From: an uncultured Gemmatimonadaceae bacterium
Lineage (GTDB): Bacteria; Gemmatimonadota; Gemmatimonadetes; Gemmatimonadales; Gemmatimonadaceae
Assembly: GCA_955652265.1 (NCBI GenBank)
Contig: CATPBD010000166.1
Location: forward strand, 1-5,614
Reading direction: 5' to 3'
DNA: 5,614 nucleotides
The notes beneath the pieces were generated by a model that searched no databases, had not been told where the DNA came from, and was given only the letters and a program-made list of their open reading frames with translations. Of the stretch, positions 1 to 5,614 are shown in pieces. How positions within the stretch are numbered: the first letter of the stretch is position 1; each line of letters opens with the position of its first letter. The position numbers were made by a program, and so were the translations under genes.

Positions 1-609
1 AACCTGGGCCGCATCGCCGGTGGGGACTGTATGGCACATTCTGCACCGCGCCTCGTACGACTCCGTCCCGCCGACCATGATTTGTGGCGAGTTATAGGGG
101 GCTGGACGTCCACCGATCAGCCTCTGGTTGCGGCTGGCCGGACCCCCGCACAGGACGCAGATCGCGTGCAGCTTGTCGACGACCTCTGCAATCGCCATCA
201 GGTCGGGCATTGCCCCAAATGGCTCTCCGCGAAAGTCCGTGTCCGTTCCGGCGACGATGACGCGCCGCCCTCTGCTCGCGAGCGAAGTCACCAGCGGAAC
301 GATTCCGTCATCCATGAACTGAGCCTCGTCGATTGCGATCACGTGCGCCATCGGGTCGATCTGCTGCCCGATCTGCGCGGCCGAGTCCGCGGGAATCGCC
401 TCGACCGTGCGGCCGTCGTGACTCGAGATGGAGTAGATGCCTGCGTAGCGCGCATCGAGGTGCGACTTGAACACCTGCACCCGTTTCCGCGCGATGATCG
501 CGCGGCGCACACGACGAATGAGCTCCTCGCTCTTGCCGCTGAACATCACGCCAGCGATGACTTCAACCCATCCACCCGTCTGGTGGAATGGTCCACTCGG
601 CCCGCTCAC
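1..609 (-). CDS. tdk: Thymidine kinase, 3' end cut by window edge
   Basis: Thymidine kinase type II phosphorylates thymidine to dTMP with ATP in the cytoplasmic pyrimidine salvage pathway. Read leftward from GTG at 609-607, the frame stays open for 203 codons to the window edge, so the C-terminus is missing. Visible signatures are the P-loop GVMFSGKS (residues 20-27), the Walker-B/catalytic segment DEAQF (94-98, with E95 the expected catalytic base), and [10 protein letters not shown] (123-132). Two zinc-ligand pairs are present, C151/C154 and C189/C192, and so is the substrate-lasso region ending in [10 protein letters not shown] (180-189). All expected key residues are intact and the length to the second CxxC is normal. 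The GTG start is chosen because it gives the usual short N-terminus before WVEVIAG and overlaps the upstream TGA (GTGA, 4 bp). No strong Shine-Dalgarno lies close to it, so translation is probably coupled to the upstream gene. The family call is near certain; the exact start is likely. Confidence 0.96.
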   Translation of the reverse strand, partial: MSGPSGPFHQTGGWVEVIAGVMFSGKSEELIRRVRRAIIARKRVQVFKSHLDARYAGIYSISSHDGRTVEAIPADSAAQIGQQIDPMAHVIAIDEAQFMDDGIVPLVTSLASRGRRVIVAGTDTDFRGEPFGAMPDLMAIAEVVDKLHAICVLCGGPASRNQRLIGGRPAPYNSPQIMVGGTESYEARCRMCHTVPTGDAAQV

Positions 610-2219
610 GAGCGGTCGCGATCTCTACGGGGAGGACCTCCGCGACTCGATCTGTCCGAAGGTCCGCCACGCCGGGGAGCGCCTGGCCGACCCCGCGGCG
701 GAGCGCCACGGTCACGCGACACGCGGTCCGGGCGATCGCCTCTCTCGCTGGCGGAGCGTTCTCTTTCCTCCTTGTCTTGTTCGCCGCGCACCACGACGCG
801 CCGGCCACGAATCATCGTGCCGTTGACTCTGGCGATGACGCTGGCCGCATCAGCTTCGGCGACCTCGACCAGCGCATGGCTCTCACGCACGTCGATTTTT
901 CCGACGTGATCACCAGAAATTCCTCCTTCGCCGGCGATGGCGCCCATGAGGTCGCCGACCTTTACGCCATCGCGCGTTCCGACGGTCATGAAAAGACGGG
1001 TCATCCCCCCCGATGCCGCATTGGGTCGATCGCCATCCGTCGGTCTCGGCCGCGCGACGGGAGGAGTATTCTCGGCGGCCGCGCGCCGCTGCGCCCGCTC
1101 GCGCTCGAGAACGTGGAGGGCGGCGGCTGCCAGCTCGGCCGCGTCGAACTCCTCGAGAAGAGGCTCGAGCGCGATGATCTCGCGCGGTGGAACACCACGC
1201 ACGAGCACATTCCGCAGCTCCTGTCGCACCGCTTCGTCGCGATCATGGGCGCGACGCTCCGGCCCGCTGAGATTGAGGGGCGCGAGACGTCCACCCGTCA
1301 GCTCCCTGAGCCAGGCGATCTCTCCGGGTCTTGTCATGACCACGACCTGAACCGGTTTCGACTGAGCGACCCGTTGCAGCTCCGCGGGCGTTACCGGAGG
1401 CTGGTAGAAAATCACCGCGTGCGCCGGAGTTAAGAAATCCGCCTGGGTTACGCGGATGCTCGGGTCATCATCGTGATAACCGAGCGTACGCAGAGTCTCC
1501 CTTGCGGTCTCAGCGGTGGCTGCATCGCGGGCGACCACTACGGCGGAGGGTGGGTTCATGTCATCGAGCAATCGTCTCAGCGCGGCGGGTCGGGCGCTGG
1601 CGCCAACCGTGATGTGCCTGATGATAGGAAGCTCGTAATTCTCCGGCATCTGCGGCGCTTCGACCTCGGCAGCTCCTACTCGTCTTGCCCGGCGCGCATA
1701 CCGCTCGACGAGGTTCTCAACAGCGGGCGTCACCTTGCGGACGACAATGACACGACTTGCCTCGCTGACCTCGCCAAGGAGCGCTTCGAGAGCAGCGACG
1801 GCCTCGGGGCCGTCATCGATGATGTCGTCCGCCCAGGCGAGAACCACGTTTTTTACAGAATCGAGCTTGAGCAGCGAAGCGCGGACTAAGCCGCCGAGCT
1901 CTGACGCCGACCCGGCAACGGCGAGGACGGGACGCGTCTTGAAGAGCCGGGCCGCGCGGGAGGCGCTCGTTATCGGCACTACTTCGATTCCTGCCGGGCC
2001 CGAAAGCCGCAAAACGGTCTCGGAAATCGTGAGGGCCGCTTCTGCATCCCGCGTGACGACCACGACCTGCGTCCCTCCTGCCGCGGGATCGATGCGCGCC
2101 AGGGCCGGAGTCAGAAATTCCGCAATCGACTCGGTCGTATGCGGAAGGGTGTAAACCAGATTCTGGGCGCGACCTACCTGTCCGGAAGCGCGCTCTCCGA
2201 CTTCCTCCGATTCCAACAT
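606..2219 (-). CDS. Degenerate DEAD-box helicase-like protein with DbpA-type RNA-binding domain
   Basis: This 537-residue protein follows the layout of DbpA/CsdA-type DEAD-box RNA helicases, but its ATPase motifs are eroded. RecA domain 1 spans about residues 18-185. The P-loop position reads [13 protein letters not shown] (26-38) instead of ATGSGKTxAFLxP, the DEAD motif position reads [11 protein letters not shown] (127-137), and SAT is replaced by RKV (161-163). A shortened RecA domain 2 spans about 196-375. Motif IV is recognisable ([13 protein letters not shown], 226-238), but HRIGRTGR is replaced by LQRVAQSK (281-288). The segment [18 protein letters not shown] (351-368) matches the post-core helix of this family. 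A DbpA-like RNA-binding domain follows (about 406-480, [13 protein letters not shown] to [10 protein letters not shown]), then an Arg/Gly/Asp/Ser-rich tail (about 481-537). The ATG start at 2219 has AGAGG six bases upstream. The likely role is RNA or ribosome binding without ATP-driven unwinding, which is inferred. The frame is intact, so it is not an obvious pseudogene. The stop overlaps the tdk start. Confidence 0.85.
   Translation of the reverse strand: MLESEEVGERASGQVGRAQNLVYTLPHTTESIAEFLTPALARIDPAAGGTQVVVVTRDAEAALTISETVLRLSGPAGIEVVPITSASRAARLFKTRPVLAVAGSASELGGLVRASLLKLDSVKNVVLAWADDIIDDGPEAVAALEALLGEVSEASRVIVVRKVTPAVENLVERYARRARRVGAAEVEAPQMPENYELPIIRHITVGASARPAALRRLLDDMNPPSAVVVARDAATAETARETLRTLGYHDDDPSIRVTQADFLTPAHAVIFYQPPVTPAELQRVAQSKPVQVVVMTRPGEIAWLRELTGGRLAPLNLSGPERRAHDRDEAVRQELRNVLVRGVPPREIIALEPLLEEFDAAELAAAALHVLERERAQRRAAAENTPPVARPRPTDGDRPNAASGGMTRLFMTVGTRDGVKVGDLMGAIAGEGGISGDHVGKIDVRESHALVEVAEADAASVIARVNGTMIRGRRVVVRGEQDKEERERSASERGDRPDRVSRDRGAPPRGRPGAPRRGGPSDRSSRGGPPRRDRDRS
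609..779 (-). other. Low-complexity Arg/Gly/Asp/Ser-rich C-terminal tail of the helicase-like protein
   Basis: Residues about 481-537 are almost wholly R, G, D, S, P and E, with recurring RGGP, RGAPPRG and RDRDRS patterns. Basic RGG-like tails of this kind are known in cold-shock and ribosome-assembly DEAD-box proteins, where they add nonspecific RNA affinity. The tail is probably disordered. Its simple composition also opens long spurious frames on both strands here. Confidence 0.8.
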
Positions 2220-2225
2220 CCTAAA

Positions 2226-2230
2226 CCTCT
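2226..2230 (-). promoter_or_regulatory. Ribosome binding site of the helicase-like gene
   Basis: Reading leftward, AGAGG lies six bases before the ATG at 2219. This is a good Shine-Dalgarno match and spacing, and it fixes the start of the helicase-like gene. Confidence 0.65.
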
Positions 2231-2268
2231 AATTTGCAACGTGGCGGAGTGAATGCCGCGCCGGTATC

Positions 2269-2274
2269 GTTATA
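2269..2274 (-). promoter_or_regulatory. Candidate -10 box for the leftward string
   Basis: TATAAC on the minus strand differs from the sigma-70 consensus -10 hexamer only at the last base. It would place transcription start about 40 bases before the ATG at 2219. No matching -35 hexamer is visible 16-18 bases upstream, where the sequence is GC-rich, so the call is tentative. Confidence 0.25.
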
Positions 2275-2287
2275 TGTCTTGCCTCTC

Positions 2288-2300
2288 GCGGCGACGCCGC
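2288..2300. repeat. 13-bp dyad symmetry, possible operator
   Basis: GCGGCG and CGCCGC are exact reverse complements around a single central A. The centre is too short for a hairpin loop, so if functional it would be a protein-binding dyad. It lies 28 bases before the start of the RAM-domain gene, downstream of the candidate -10 elements for that direction. A GC-rich palindrome of this size can occur by chance in such DNA. Confidence 0.3.
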
Positions 2301-2328
2301 CTCCAAAGATAGCAGCATCGGGGTTCCC

Positions 2329-2607
2329 ATGATTACCGCCATCGTATTGATCAAGGCCGAGCCGCAGCGAATCGCCAAGTGCGCGACGACGCTGGCGGGG
2401 ATAGATGGCGTATCGCAGGTCTACTCGGTCTCGGGCGAGTGGGATCTCGTGGCGATGATCGAAGTCGCTGAGCACGATGCCATTGCGCGCATCGTGACGG
2501 AGGAGGTCACAGTCGTTCCGGGCATCAAATCGACCCACACGCTGACCGCATTCCGCGCCTACTCGAAGAAAGATCTCGAGCAGGCGTGGGACATCGGGCT
2601 GGAGTAA
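2329..2607 (+). CDS. Stand-alone Lrp/AsnC ligand-binding (RAM) domain protein
   Basis: This 92-residue protein is a single Lrp/AsnC C-terminal effector domain (AsnC_trans_reg / RAM). It begins directly with the first strand, MITAIVLIKAEP, followed by helix 1 (RIAKCATTLAGIDGV). Next come QVYSVSGEWDLVAMIEV (30-46), helix 2 (DAIARIVTEEV) and VPGIKSTHTLTAFRAYSK (63-80). The core signature, SVSGEWDLV in a beta-alpha-beta-beta-alpha-beta fold, is clear. Full Lrp/AsnC regulators have about 150 residues with an N-terminal helix-turn-helix; that domain is absent here and the upstream DNA does not encode it. Stand-alone RAM proteins are a known family that form dimers or larger assemblies and bind amino acids or related ligands. 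The ATG is preceded by a weak GGGG at 2320-2323. It is the first gene of the rightward string and ends 6 bp before the NurA-like gene. Ligand and partner are unknown. Confidence 0.88.
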   Translation: MITAIVLIKAEPQRIAKCATTLAGIDGVSQVYSVSGEWDLVAMIEVAEHDAIARIVTEEVTVVPGIKSTHTLTAFRAYSKKDLEQAWDIGLE

Positions 2608-2610
2608 GGG
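2601..2610 (+). promoter_or_regulatory. Ribosome binding site of the NurA-like gene, spanning the previous stop codon
   Basis: GGAG at 2601-2604 lies nine bases before the ATG at 2614 and falls within the last codons of the RAM-domain gene, whose TAA is at 2605-2607. A second purine run, AAGGG, sits only three bases from the ATG. This arrangement supports the 2614 start and translation from one transcript. Confidence 0.55.
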
Positions 2611-2613
2611 CCG

Positions 2614-3624
2614 ATGCTGGTGAGCAGCTCAGGTCCGGACGCAGCGAGCCGGACCGCACTTCGATTGCTGAAACAGCGGCTCCCGGGCATGAGCGTGATG
2701 GAGGGCGCTACATCCGTCGAGCCGCTAGCGACAAACGACCCGCCAATTCTTCGCGCGGCGACGGTTGTAGAAGGCACCACACTGAGCGCGGTGAGAGTTC
2801 CGGACTTCTCACCGCAGACGCGCTCGGGATTCGGAGCGTTTCTCGACGGGGCGCAGAAGGTCCAGATCGTCGGTCACCACGAGGGAATGCCGATAGTGGT
2901 CGGCACCGTCTCCGCAGCAGTGCGCATTCGAGTGAACCGACGTCTGACTACCTGGGGACATCAACCCCCGAGGATCGAGCGGAAGATCTACCTGCCGCTG
3001 CGCTATCTGCCTCCGCTCGCCGAGATTCGCGCGGCTGGCACGGACCGGGATGGGGCGAACTGGCAAATCGTCGACACGTCGACGGCCGACACGAACGGCG
3101 AATACCCGAGCCAGCACCCGGCGGTCTTGCTCGAGCGCGCAACGCGCGCCGTCGATCAGCAGCGGGAACAGCTCGAAGACCGTCTGGCTGAAGCCTGGTG
3201 CGCGCGCGGAGAGTCGCCGCTCTTCATCGACGGCGGGATCAGTAGAAGCGCGAGCGTTGCGTCGTCTTGGAGCGCCGTCGGCGTGATAAAGAGCCATCGC
3301 ACGCTGTACGTCGAAGGTGATGCGCTCCGGGTCGTGCTCGGGCTTCGAAAGGGAGAGCGGTCTTCGGTTTTTCGGGTGTCGCCCCGGTCTCGCAGCTCGG
3401 TGATGAGCTGGTATCTCCGTCTGCGCAGGGCCGACGGCCGTGATGCCCTGTGGGGGTTGGTGCGCGTCGAGATGGCTGAATGCGACCGACCGTCAGATCG
3501 CGCTGACGAGATCTCGAGATGGGTCATGGCGGAGACCACTCCGCTTTCACTCCCCGACGGCCGGTGGGACAAGCTCGCCTATGGCGTCAGGGACTGCGAA
3601 GAATTCCTGAGAGCCATTTCATGA
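2614..3624 (+). CDS. nurA: NurA-like 5'-3' nuclease domain protein
   Basis: This 336-residue protein resembles NurA nucleases, RNase H-like-fold enzymes that act with HerA in DNA end resection. The first acidic motif is FGAFLDGAQKVQIVG (73-87), with D78 at the place of the metal-binding DGS aspartate. It is followed by a strand-rich segment GTVSAAVRIR. A helix rich in Glu and Arg follows (about 172-197), where the family carries another acidic residue. The second motif is LFIDGGISRS (203-212, D206), leading into AVGVIKSHRTLY (221-232), which matches the NurA GVxK segment. The tail has SWYLRLR (265-271), GLVRVE (281-286) and YGVRDCEEFLRA (323-334). Which acidic residues bind metal is inferred from motif position. 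No signal peptide or membrane segment is visible, so it should be cytoplasmic. It overlaps the HerA-like gene by ATGA, as expected for subunits made in fixed ratio. The alternative is a divergent relative outside NurA proper; the HerA neighbour argues for NurA. Confidence 0.78.
   Translation: MLVSSSGPDAASRTALRLLKQRLPGMSVMEGATSVEPLATNDPPILRAATVVEGTTLSAVRVPDFSPQTRSGFGAFLDGAQKVQIVGHHEGMPIVVGTVSAAVRIRVNRRLTTWGHQPPRIERKIYLPLRYLPPLAEIRAAGTDRDGANWQIVDTSTADTNGEYPSQHPAVLLERATRAVDQQREQLEDRLAEAWCARGESPLFIDGGISRSASVASSWSAVGVIKSHRTLYVEGDALRVVLGLRKGERSSVFRVSPRSRSSVMSWYLRLRRADGRDALWGLVRVEMAECDRPSDRADEISRWVMAETTPLSLPDGRWDKLAYGVRDCEEFLRAIS
3609..3613 (+). promoter_or_regulatory. Ribosome binding site of the HerA-like gene
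   Basis: GAGAG lies seven bases before the ATG at 3621, inside the 3' end of the NurA-like gene. Together with the ATGA stop/start overlap it selects 3621 as the start, rather than the earlier in-frame ATG at 3519. Confidence 0.5.
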
Positions 3625-5570
3625 GCGAAGCACTGGGGCGCGTAGTAGCGACGGAGCGGAAGCCGAACACTCCGCACGAATTTCACTTCTGGACGGCGAT
3701 CGACTCGCCGGTCGGAATCGGGACAATCGTGCGCGTGGATGGAGCGCAGCCGATCGATGGGCAGATTCCGCACATCTTCGGGATCGTCGTCGAGGGATTC
3801 AGTTACACCGATCTCCAGTCGCCAATGCACGACGTGCTCGGTCACGATGGCTCACCGACGCTCGCGGGGTTCGCGTCGACTGAGAGAGCGGAGATCCGGC
3901 TCTACACCGCAGCGGTGCTGCGCCAGATTCCTGAGGAGCCGCTTCAACCAGTGCCGATGGGCCAGGTTTTCCTCGCCGAAGAGGCGGACGTGCAGGTGGC
4001 GCTGAGGATGGACGGCTATCTGCGCGAGGGCGCCAACACCGGAATTCCGGTCGGGGTGTATCGCGCCGGTGGAACCGACGCAGTGATCTACCTCGACGCG
4101 GATTTTCTGCTCGGTCCGGAGGCTGCGCACCTCAACATCACGGGTGTGTCCGGCCTCGCGACGAAGACGAGCGCAGTCGAATGGCTGCTTGCCTCGCTCT
4201 TCAAGCATTTCCCCGAGGAGAAGGGGTCGATTGCGGCGGTGTGCTTCAATGTGAAGGGACCGGATCTCTGCTATCTCGACCAGGCGGGCAAGATCGAGAA
4301 GACGGACGAAGCGCTCTACGAGAAGCTGGGAGTGGAGCCCAAGCCGTTCGAGAACGTCGAATACTTCGCGCCGTATACAGCGAAAGGTCTCGCTCTAAAC
4401 ACGTTCCGGAACAACGAAGCGCTTCTCGACAACGTCACTCCGCTCACATGGGGACTGCGGGAAGTCCTTCAGTACGCGGAGGTTCTCCTCAACAAGGACG
4501 ACATCGACGCCAAGGCTGATGCGTTGATCGACTTCATCACTGAGAACGTCGTCGACAAGGAGTTCCCATCCGACGGGATCCTACAGAAGAACCACAAGGT
4601 ACAATCCTTCGCTGATCTGGATGCGTGGTTCCGCGACGTTCTGCAGGGAATGGAAAAGAAAAACGGTGAGTCCTGGCGCACTCACCACGTGGCTACGATC
4701 CGAAAGGTCCGCAACCGGCTATCCAACATCTCGACGCGCTGTGCCGGCCTCGTTACCGACTCGGGTGCGGTGAGTGACCTCCCGTTCGGGAGCTTTGGCG
4801 ACCGCACGGTGTATGTGGTGGACGTCGCGAACCTCGAGGAAGATGCTCAGGACCTCATCTTCGCCCGCATCGTCTCCAAGCTTCGGGAGCACCTCGAGCG
4901 GAGAGACCTCGGCGTCAAGCACCTGGTGGTGTTCGTCGACGAGCTCAACAAGTATGCGGCGGGCGATGGACCAGAGACCTACGTCAGGAAGATGCTGCTC
5001 GATATCGCCGAGCGTGGGCGCTACCTCGGCTTGGTTCTGTTCAGCGCCCAACAGTTCAGGTCGCAGGTGCATCGTCGCGTCGTGGGCAACTCCGGCACCG
5101 CCCTGTTCGGAAGAATGGATCCGGACGAGCTCTCGACACCGGGCTACGCGGTGCTGAGCGCGGCGACGAGAACCAAGCTTGCGACGCTGGAAAAGGGACA
5201 GTTGATGATTCGGCATCCACATTTCACGCAACCGATTTTCGTTCGCTTCCCGCGTCCATCCGTGATGCAGGGACGCGAGGGCTCAGAGCGCTATCCGCAG
5301 TCGAATGAGATCTCGCTCGATGCGGCGATTCTCCGCGCTCTCAGGCCGCTCGATCCGACGATAACGCTTCCATGGGTGCAGGAGATCACTGCCCTTTACA
5401 CCGAGCAGGAAGTGATTCGCGCGCGCAACGCGACGCTTCTCGCCCGGCCGAAGGATGTGAAAGCGTACTTCACCTCCCAGTTCCGGAAGATCATTCCGGC
5501 CCAGCCGGCTCAGCGTCCGATGGCGGGAAGCATTCGTTCCGTCCCTGAGAACGATCCGTATGGGTTTTAG
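3621..5570 (+). CDS. herA: HerA-like hexameric ATPase / DNA translocase
   Basis: This 649-residue protein belongs to the HerA/FtsK-type (DUF87) ATPases, ring-shaped motors that pump DNA and pair with the NurA nuclease. Residues about 1-75 resemble the N-terminal HAS barrel (ALGRVVATERKP; VGIGTIVRV; IFGIVVEGF). The ATPase core begins near 158. The P-loop is GVSGLATKT (175-183), where ATKT replaces the usual GSGKT/S ending but the Lys-Thr pair is kept. Walker B is LVVFVDELNKYA (435-446, D440 and E441). A sensor-like segment SAQQ (475-478) is followed by NSGTALFGR (490-498), a polar/arginine segment typical of this superfamily. Residues about 200-390 form an insertion rich in acidic and hydrophobic residues. 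The C-terminal tail (about 605-649) is basic and then Pro/Ser-rich. The start at 3621 overlaps the nurA stop (ATGA) and has GAGAG upstream. Cytoplasmic DNA processing with the NurA-like protein is the likely role; repair versus phage defence cannot be decided here. Confidence 0.87.
   Translation: MSEALGRVVATERKPNTPHEFHFWTAIDSPVGIGTIVRVDGAQPIDGQIPHIFGIVVEGFSYTDLQSPMHDVLGHDGSPTLAGFASTERAEIRLYTAAVLRQIPEEPLQPVPMGQVFLAEEADVQVALRMDGYLREGANTGIPVGVYRAGGTDAVIYLDADFLLGPEAAHLNITGVSGLATKTSAVEWLLASLFKHFPEEKGSIAAVCFNVKGPDLCYLDQAGKIEKTDEALYEKLGVEPKPFENVEYFAPYTAKGLALNTFRNNEALLDNVTPLTWGLREVLQYAEVLLNKDDIDAKADALIDFITENVVDKEFPSDGILQKNHKVQSFADLDAWFRDVLQGMEKKNGESWRTHHVATIRKVRNRLSNISTRCAGLVTDSGAVSDLPFGSFGDRTVYVVDVANLEEDAQDLIFARIVSKLREHLERRDLGVKHLVVFVDELNKYAAGDGPETYVRKMLLDIAERGRYLGLVLFSAQQFRSQVHRRVVGNSGTALFGRMDPDELSTPGYAVLSAATRTKLATLEKGQLMIRHPHFTQPIFVRFPRPSVMQGREGSERYPQSNEISLDAAILRALRPLDPTITLPWVQEITALYTEQEVIRARNATLLARPKDVKAYFTSQFRKIIPAQPAQRPMAGSIRSVPENDPYGF
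4143..4169 (+). other. Variant P-loop (GVSGLATKT) of the HerA-like ATPase
   Basis: These nine codons encode residues 175-183. The classical pattern is GxxxxGK[ST]; here the residue before the lysine is Thr rather than Gly, while Lys182 and Thr183 remain. The downstream Walker B (D440, E441) is intact. This suggests a working but subfamily-specific nucleotide site rather than a dead one. Confidence 0.7.
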
Positions 5571-5614
5571 GGCTCTCCTAGCATTGCTTGTTTTCGCTAC
5601 CGCTGCGGATGGTC
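5560..5614 (+). CDS. Start of a probable exported protein, cut by window edge
   Basis: An ATG at 5560 lies 11 bp inside the 3' end of the HerA-like gene, in another frame, and stays open for 18 codons to the window edge. The peptide MGFRALLALLVFATAADG looks like a signal peptide: a short basic start (Arg4), a hydrophobic run ALLALLVFATA, and small residues suiting a cleavage site after ATA. Upstream there is only a weak GAGA at about 5547-5550, nine or so bases from the ATG. The mature protein is not visible, so no function can be given. The overlap suggests it shares the transcript of the NurA-HerA genes, but an exported product would be an odd partner for them and may simply be a neighbour. 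Confidence 0.5.
   Translation, partial: MGFRALLALLVFATAADG

Larger units (their letters stand above)
2220..2328. promoter_or_regulatory. Divergent intergenic region, presumed promoters for both gene strings
   Basis: These 109 bp are the only clear non-coding stretch in the window. They separate two diverging gene strings, so promoters for both should lie here. The middle is locally AT-rich (around 2265-2280). It holds TATAAC on the minus strand (2274-2269, five of six matches to TATAAT) and, overlapping it, TATATG on the plus strand (2271-2276, four of six). Neither has a convincing -35 box at normal spacing, so the promoter positions are weak guesses. A 13-bp dyad, GCGGCGACGCCGC, lies at 2288-2300, between the AT-rich patch and the plus-strand start codon. 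Confidence 0.45.

Noticed and set aside
631..641. GGAGGACCTCC palindrome as a regulatory site or terminator
   Set aside because: It has five-base arms with one central base, no loop and no T-run, and it lies inside coding sequence. Five-base GC palindromes are common by chance here.
563..808. Minus-strand open frame ending just inside tdk
   Set aside because: It reads the helicase tail in another frame and stops at the tdk N-terminus. It has no motif, and it lies inside two better-supported genes.
31..909. Long plus-strand open frame (292 codons)
   Set aside because: It runs antisense across tdk and the tail of the helicase-like gene. Its translation is Arg/Asp-rich with no family signature, while the minus strand carries unmistakable thymidine kinase motifs. 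It is a by-product of GC-rich DNA.
588..1433. Plus-strand open frame (281 codons)
   Set aside because: It is antisense to the RNA-binding half of the helicase-like gene, has no recognisable domain, and exists because the Arg/Gly-rich tail lacks stops on the other strand.
606..2219. Helicase-like gene as a pseudogene
   Set aside because: The frame is uninterrupted over 537 codons, it has a good ribosome binding site, its RNA-binding domain is well preserved, and it is translationally linked to an intact tdk. Loss is restricted to catalytic motifs.
3519..3620. Earlier in-frame ATG for the HerA-like gene
   Set aside because: It would overlap the conserved end of the NurA-like gene by over 100 bp and add a 34-residue Arg/Gly-rich extension unlike a HAS barrel. 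The ATG at 3621 has a stop/start overlap and a ribosome binding site.
4719..5231. Minus-strand open frame (170 codons)
   Set aside because: It is antisense to the Walker B and sensor region of the HerA-like gene, with no recognisable domain.
1..5614. Mobile element, prophage, CRISPR array, tRNA or origin
   Set aside because: I saw no transposase or integrase motifs, terminal inverted repeats, regularly spaced repeats or tRNA-like stems. Base composition looks even across the window.

Overview
The window looks like ordinary chromosomal DNA from a GC-rich bacterium (roughly 60 % GC by eye). The gene content and protein style resemble Gemmatimonadota (Gemmatimonadetes), but that placement is an inference from family recognition, not something the sequence proves. 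There are no tRNA or rRNA genes, insertion sequences, CRISPR arrays or long repeats. Nearly every base is coding: two gene strings run away from each other from a 109-bp intergenic region (2220-2328).

Leftward (minus) string. The first gene (2219-606) encodes a 537-residue protein laid out like a DEAD-box RNA helicase: two RecA-like domains, a DbpA-type RNA-binding domain and an Arg/Gly/Asp-rich tail. Every catalytic motif that can be placed is degenerate: the P-loop, DEAD, SAT and the HRIGRTGR motif. It reads as an RNA-binding pseudohelicase. Its TGA stop overlaps the GTG start of thymidine kinase (tdk, 609 leftward). That gene keeps all its catalytic and zinc-ligand signatures and runs off the left edge after 203 codons.

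Rightward (plus) string. A 92-residue stand-alone Lrp/AsnC ligand-binding (RAM) domain (2329-2607) is followed 6 bp later by a 336-residue NurA-like nuclease (2614-3624). A 649-residue HerA-like hexameric ATPase/DNA translocase (3621-5570) follows, with an ATGA overlap. The HerA-like protein has a good Walker B but an unusual P-loop in which ATKT replaces the GSGKT-type ending. A fourth ORF starts at 5560 inside the 3' end of the HerA gene and encodes a signal-peptide-like N-terminus before the right edge.

How the genes may work together. In archaea and some bacteria, HerA and NurA form a complex in which the ATPase ring drives DNA into the nuclease for end resection, and HerA-nuclease pairs also occur in anti-phage systems. 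Tight coupling of the two genes here supports a physical complex. The RAM protein has no DNA-binding domain, so it may be a small-molecule sensor or protein partner; that is inferred from position only. The points most worth following up are the degenerate helicase coupled to tdk, and the RAM-NurA-HerA cassette with its variant P-loop.
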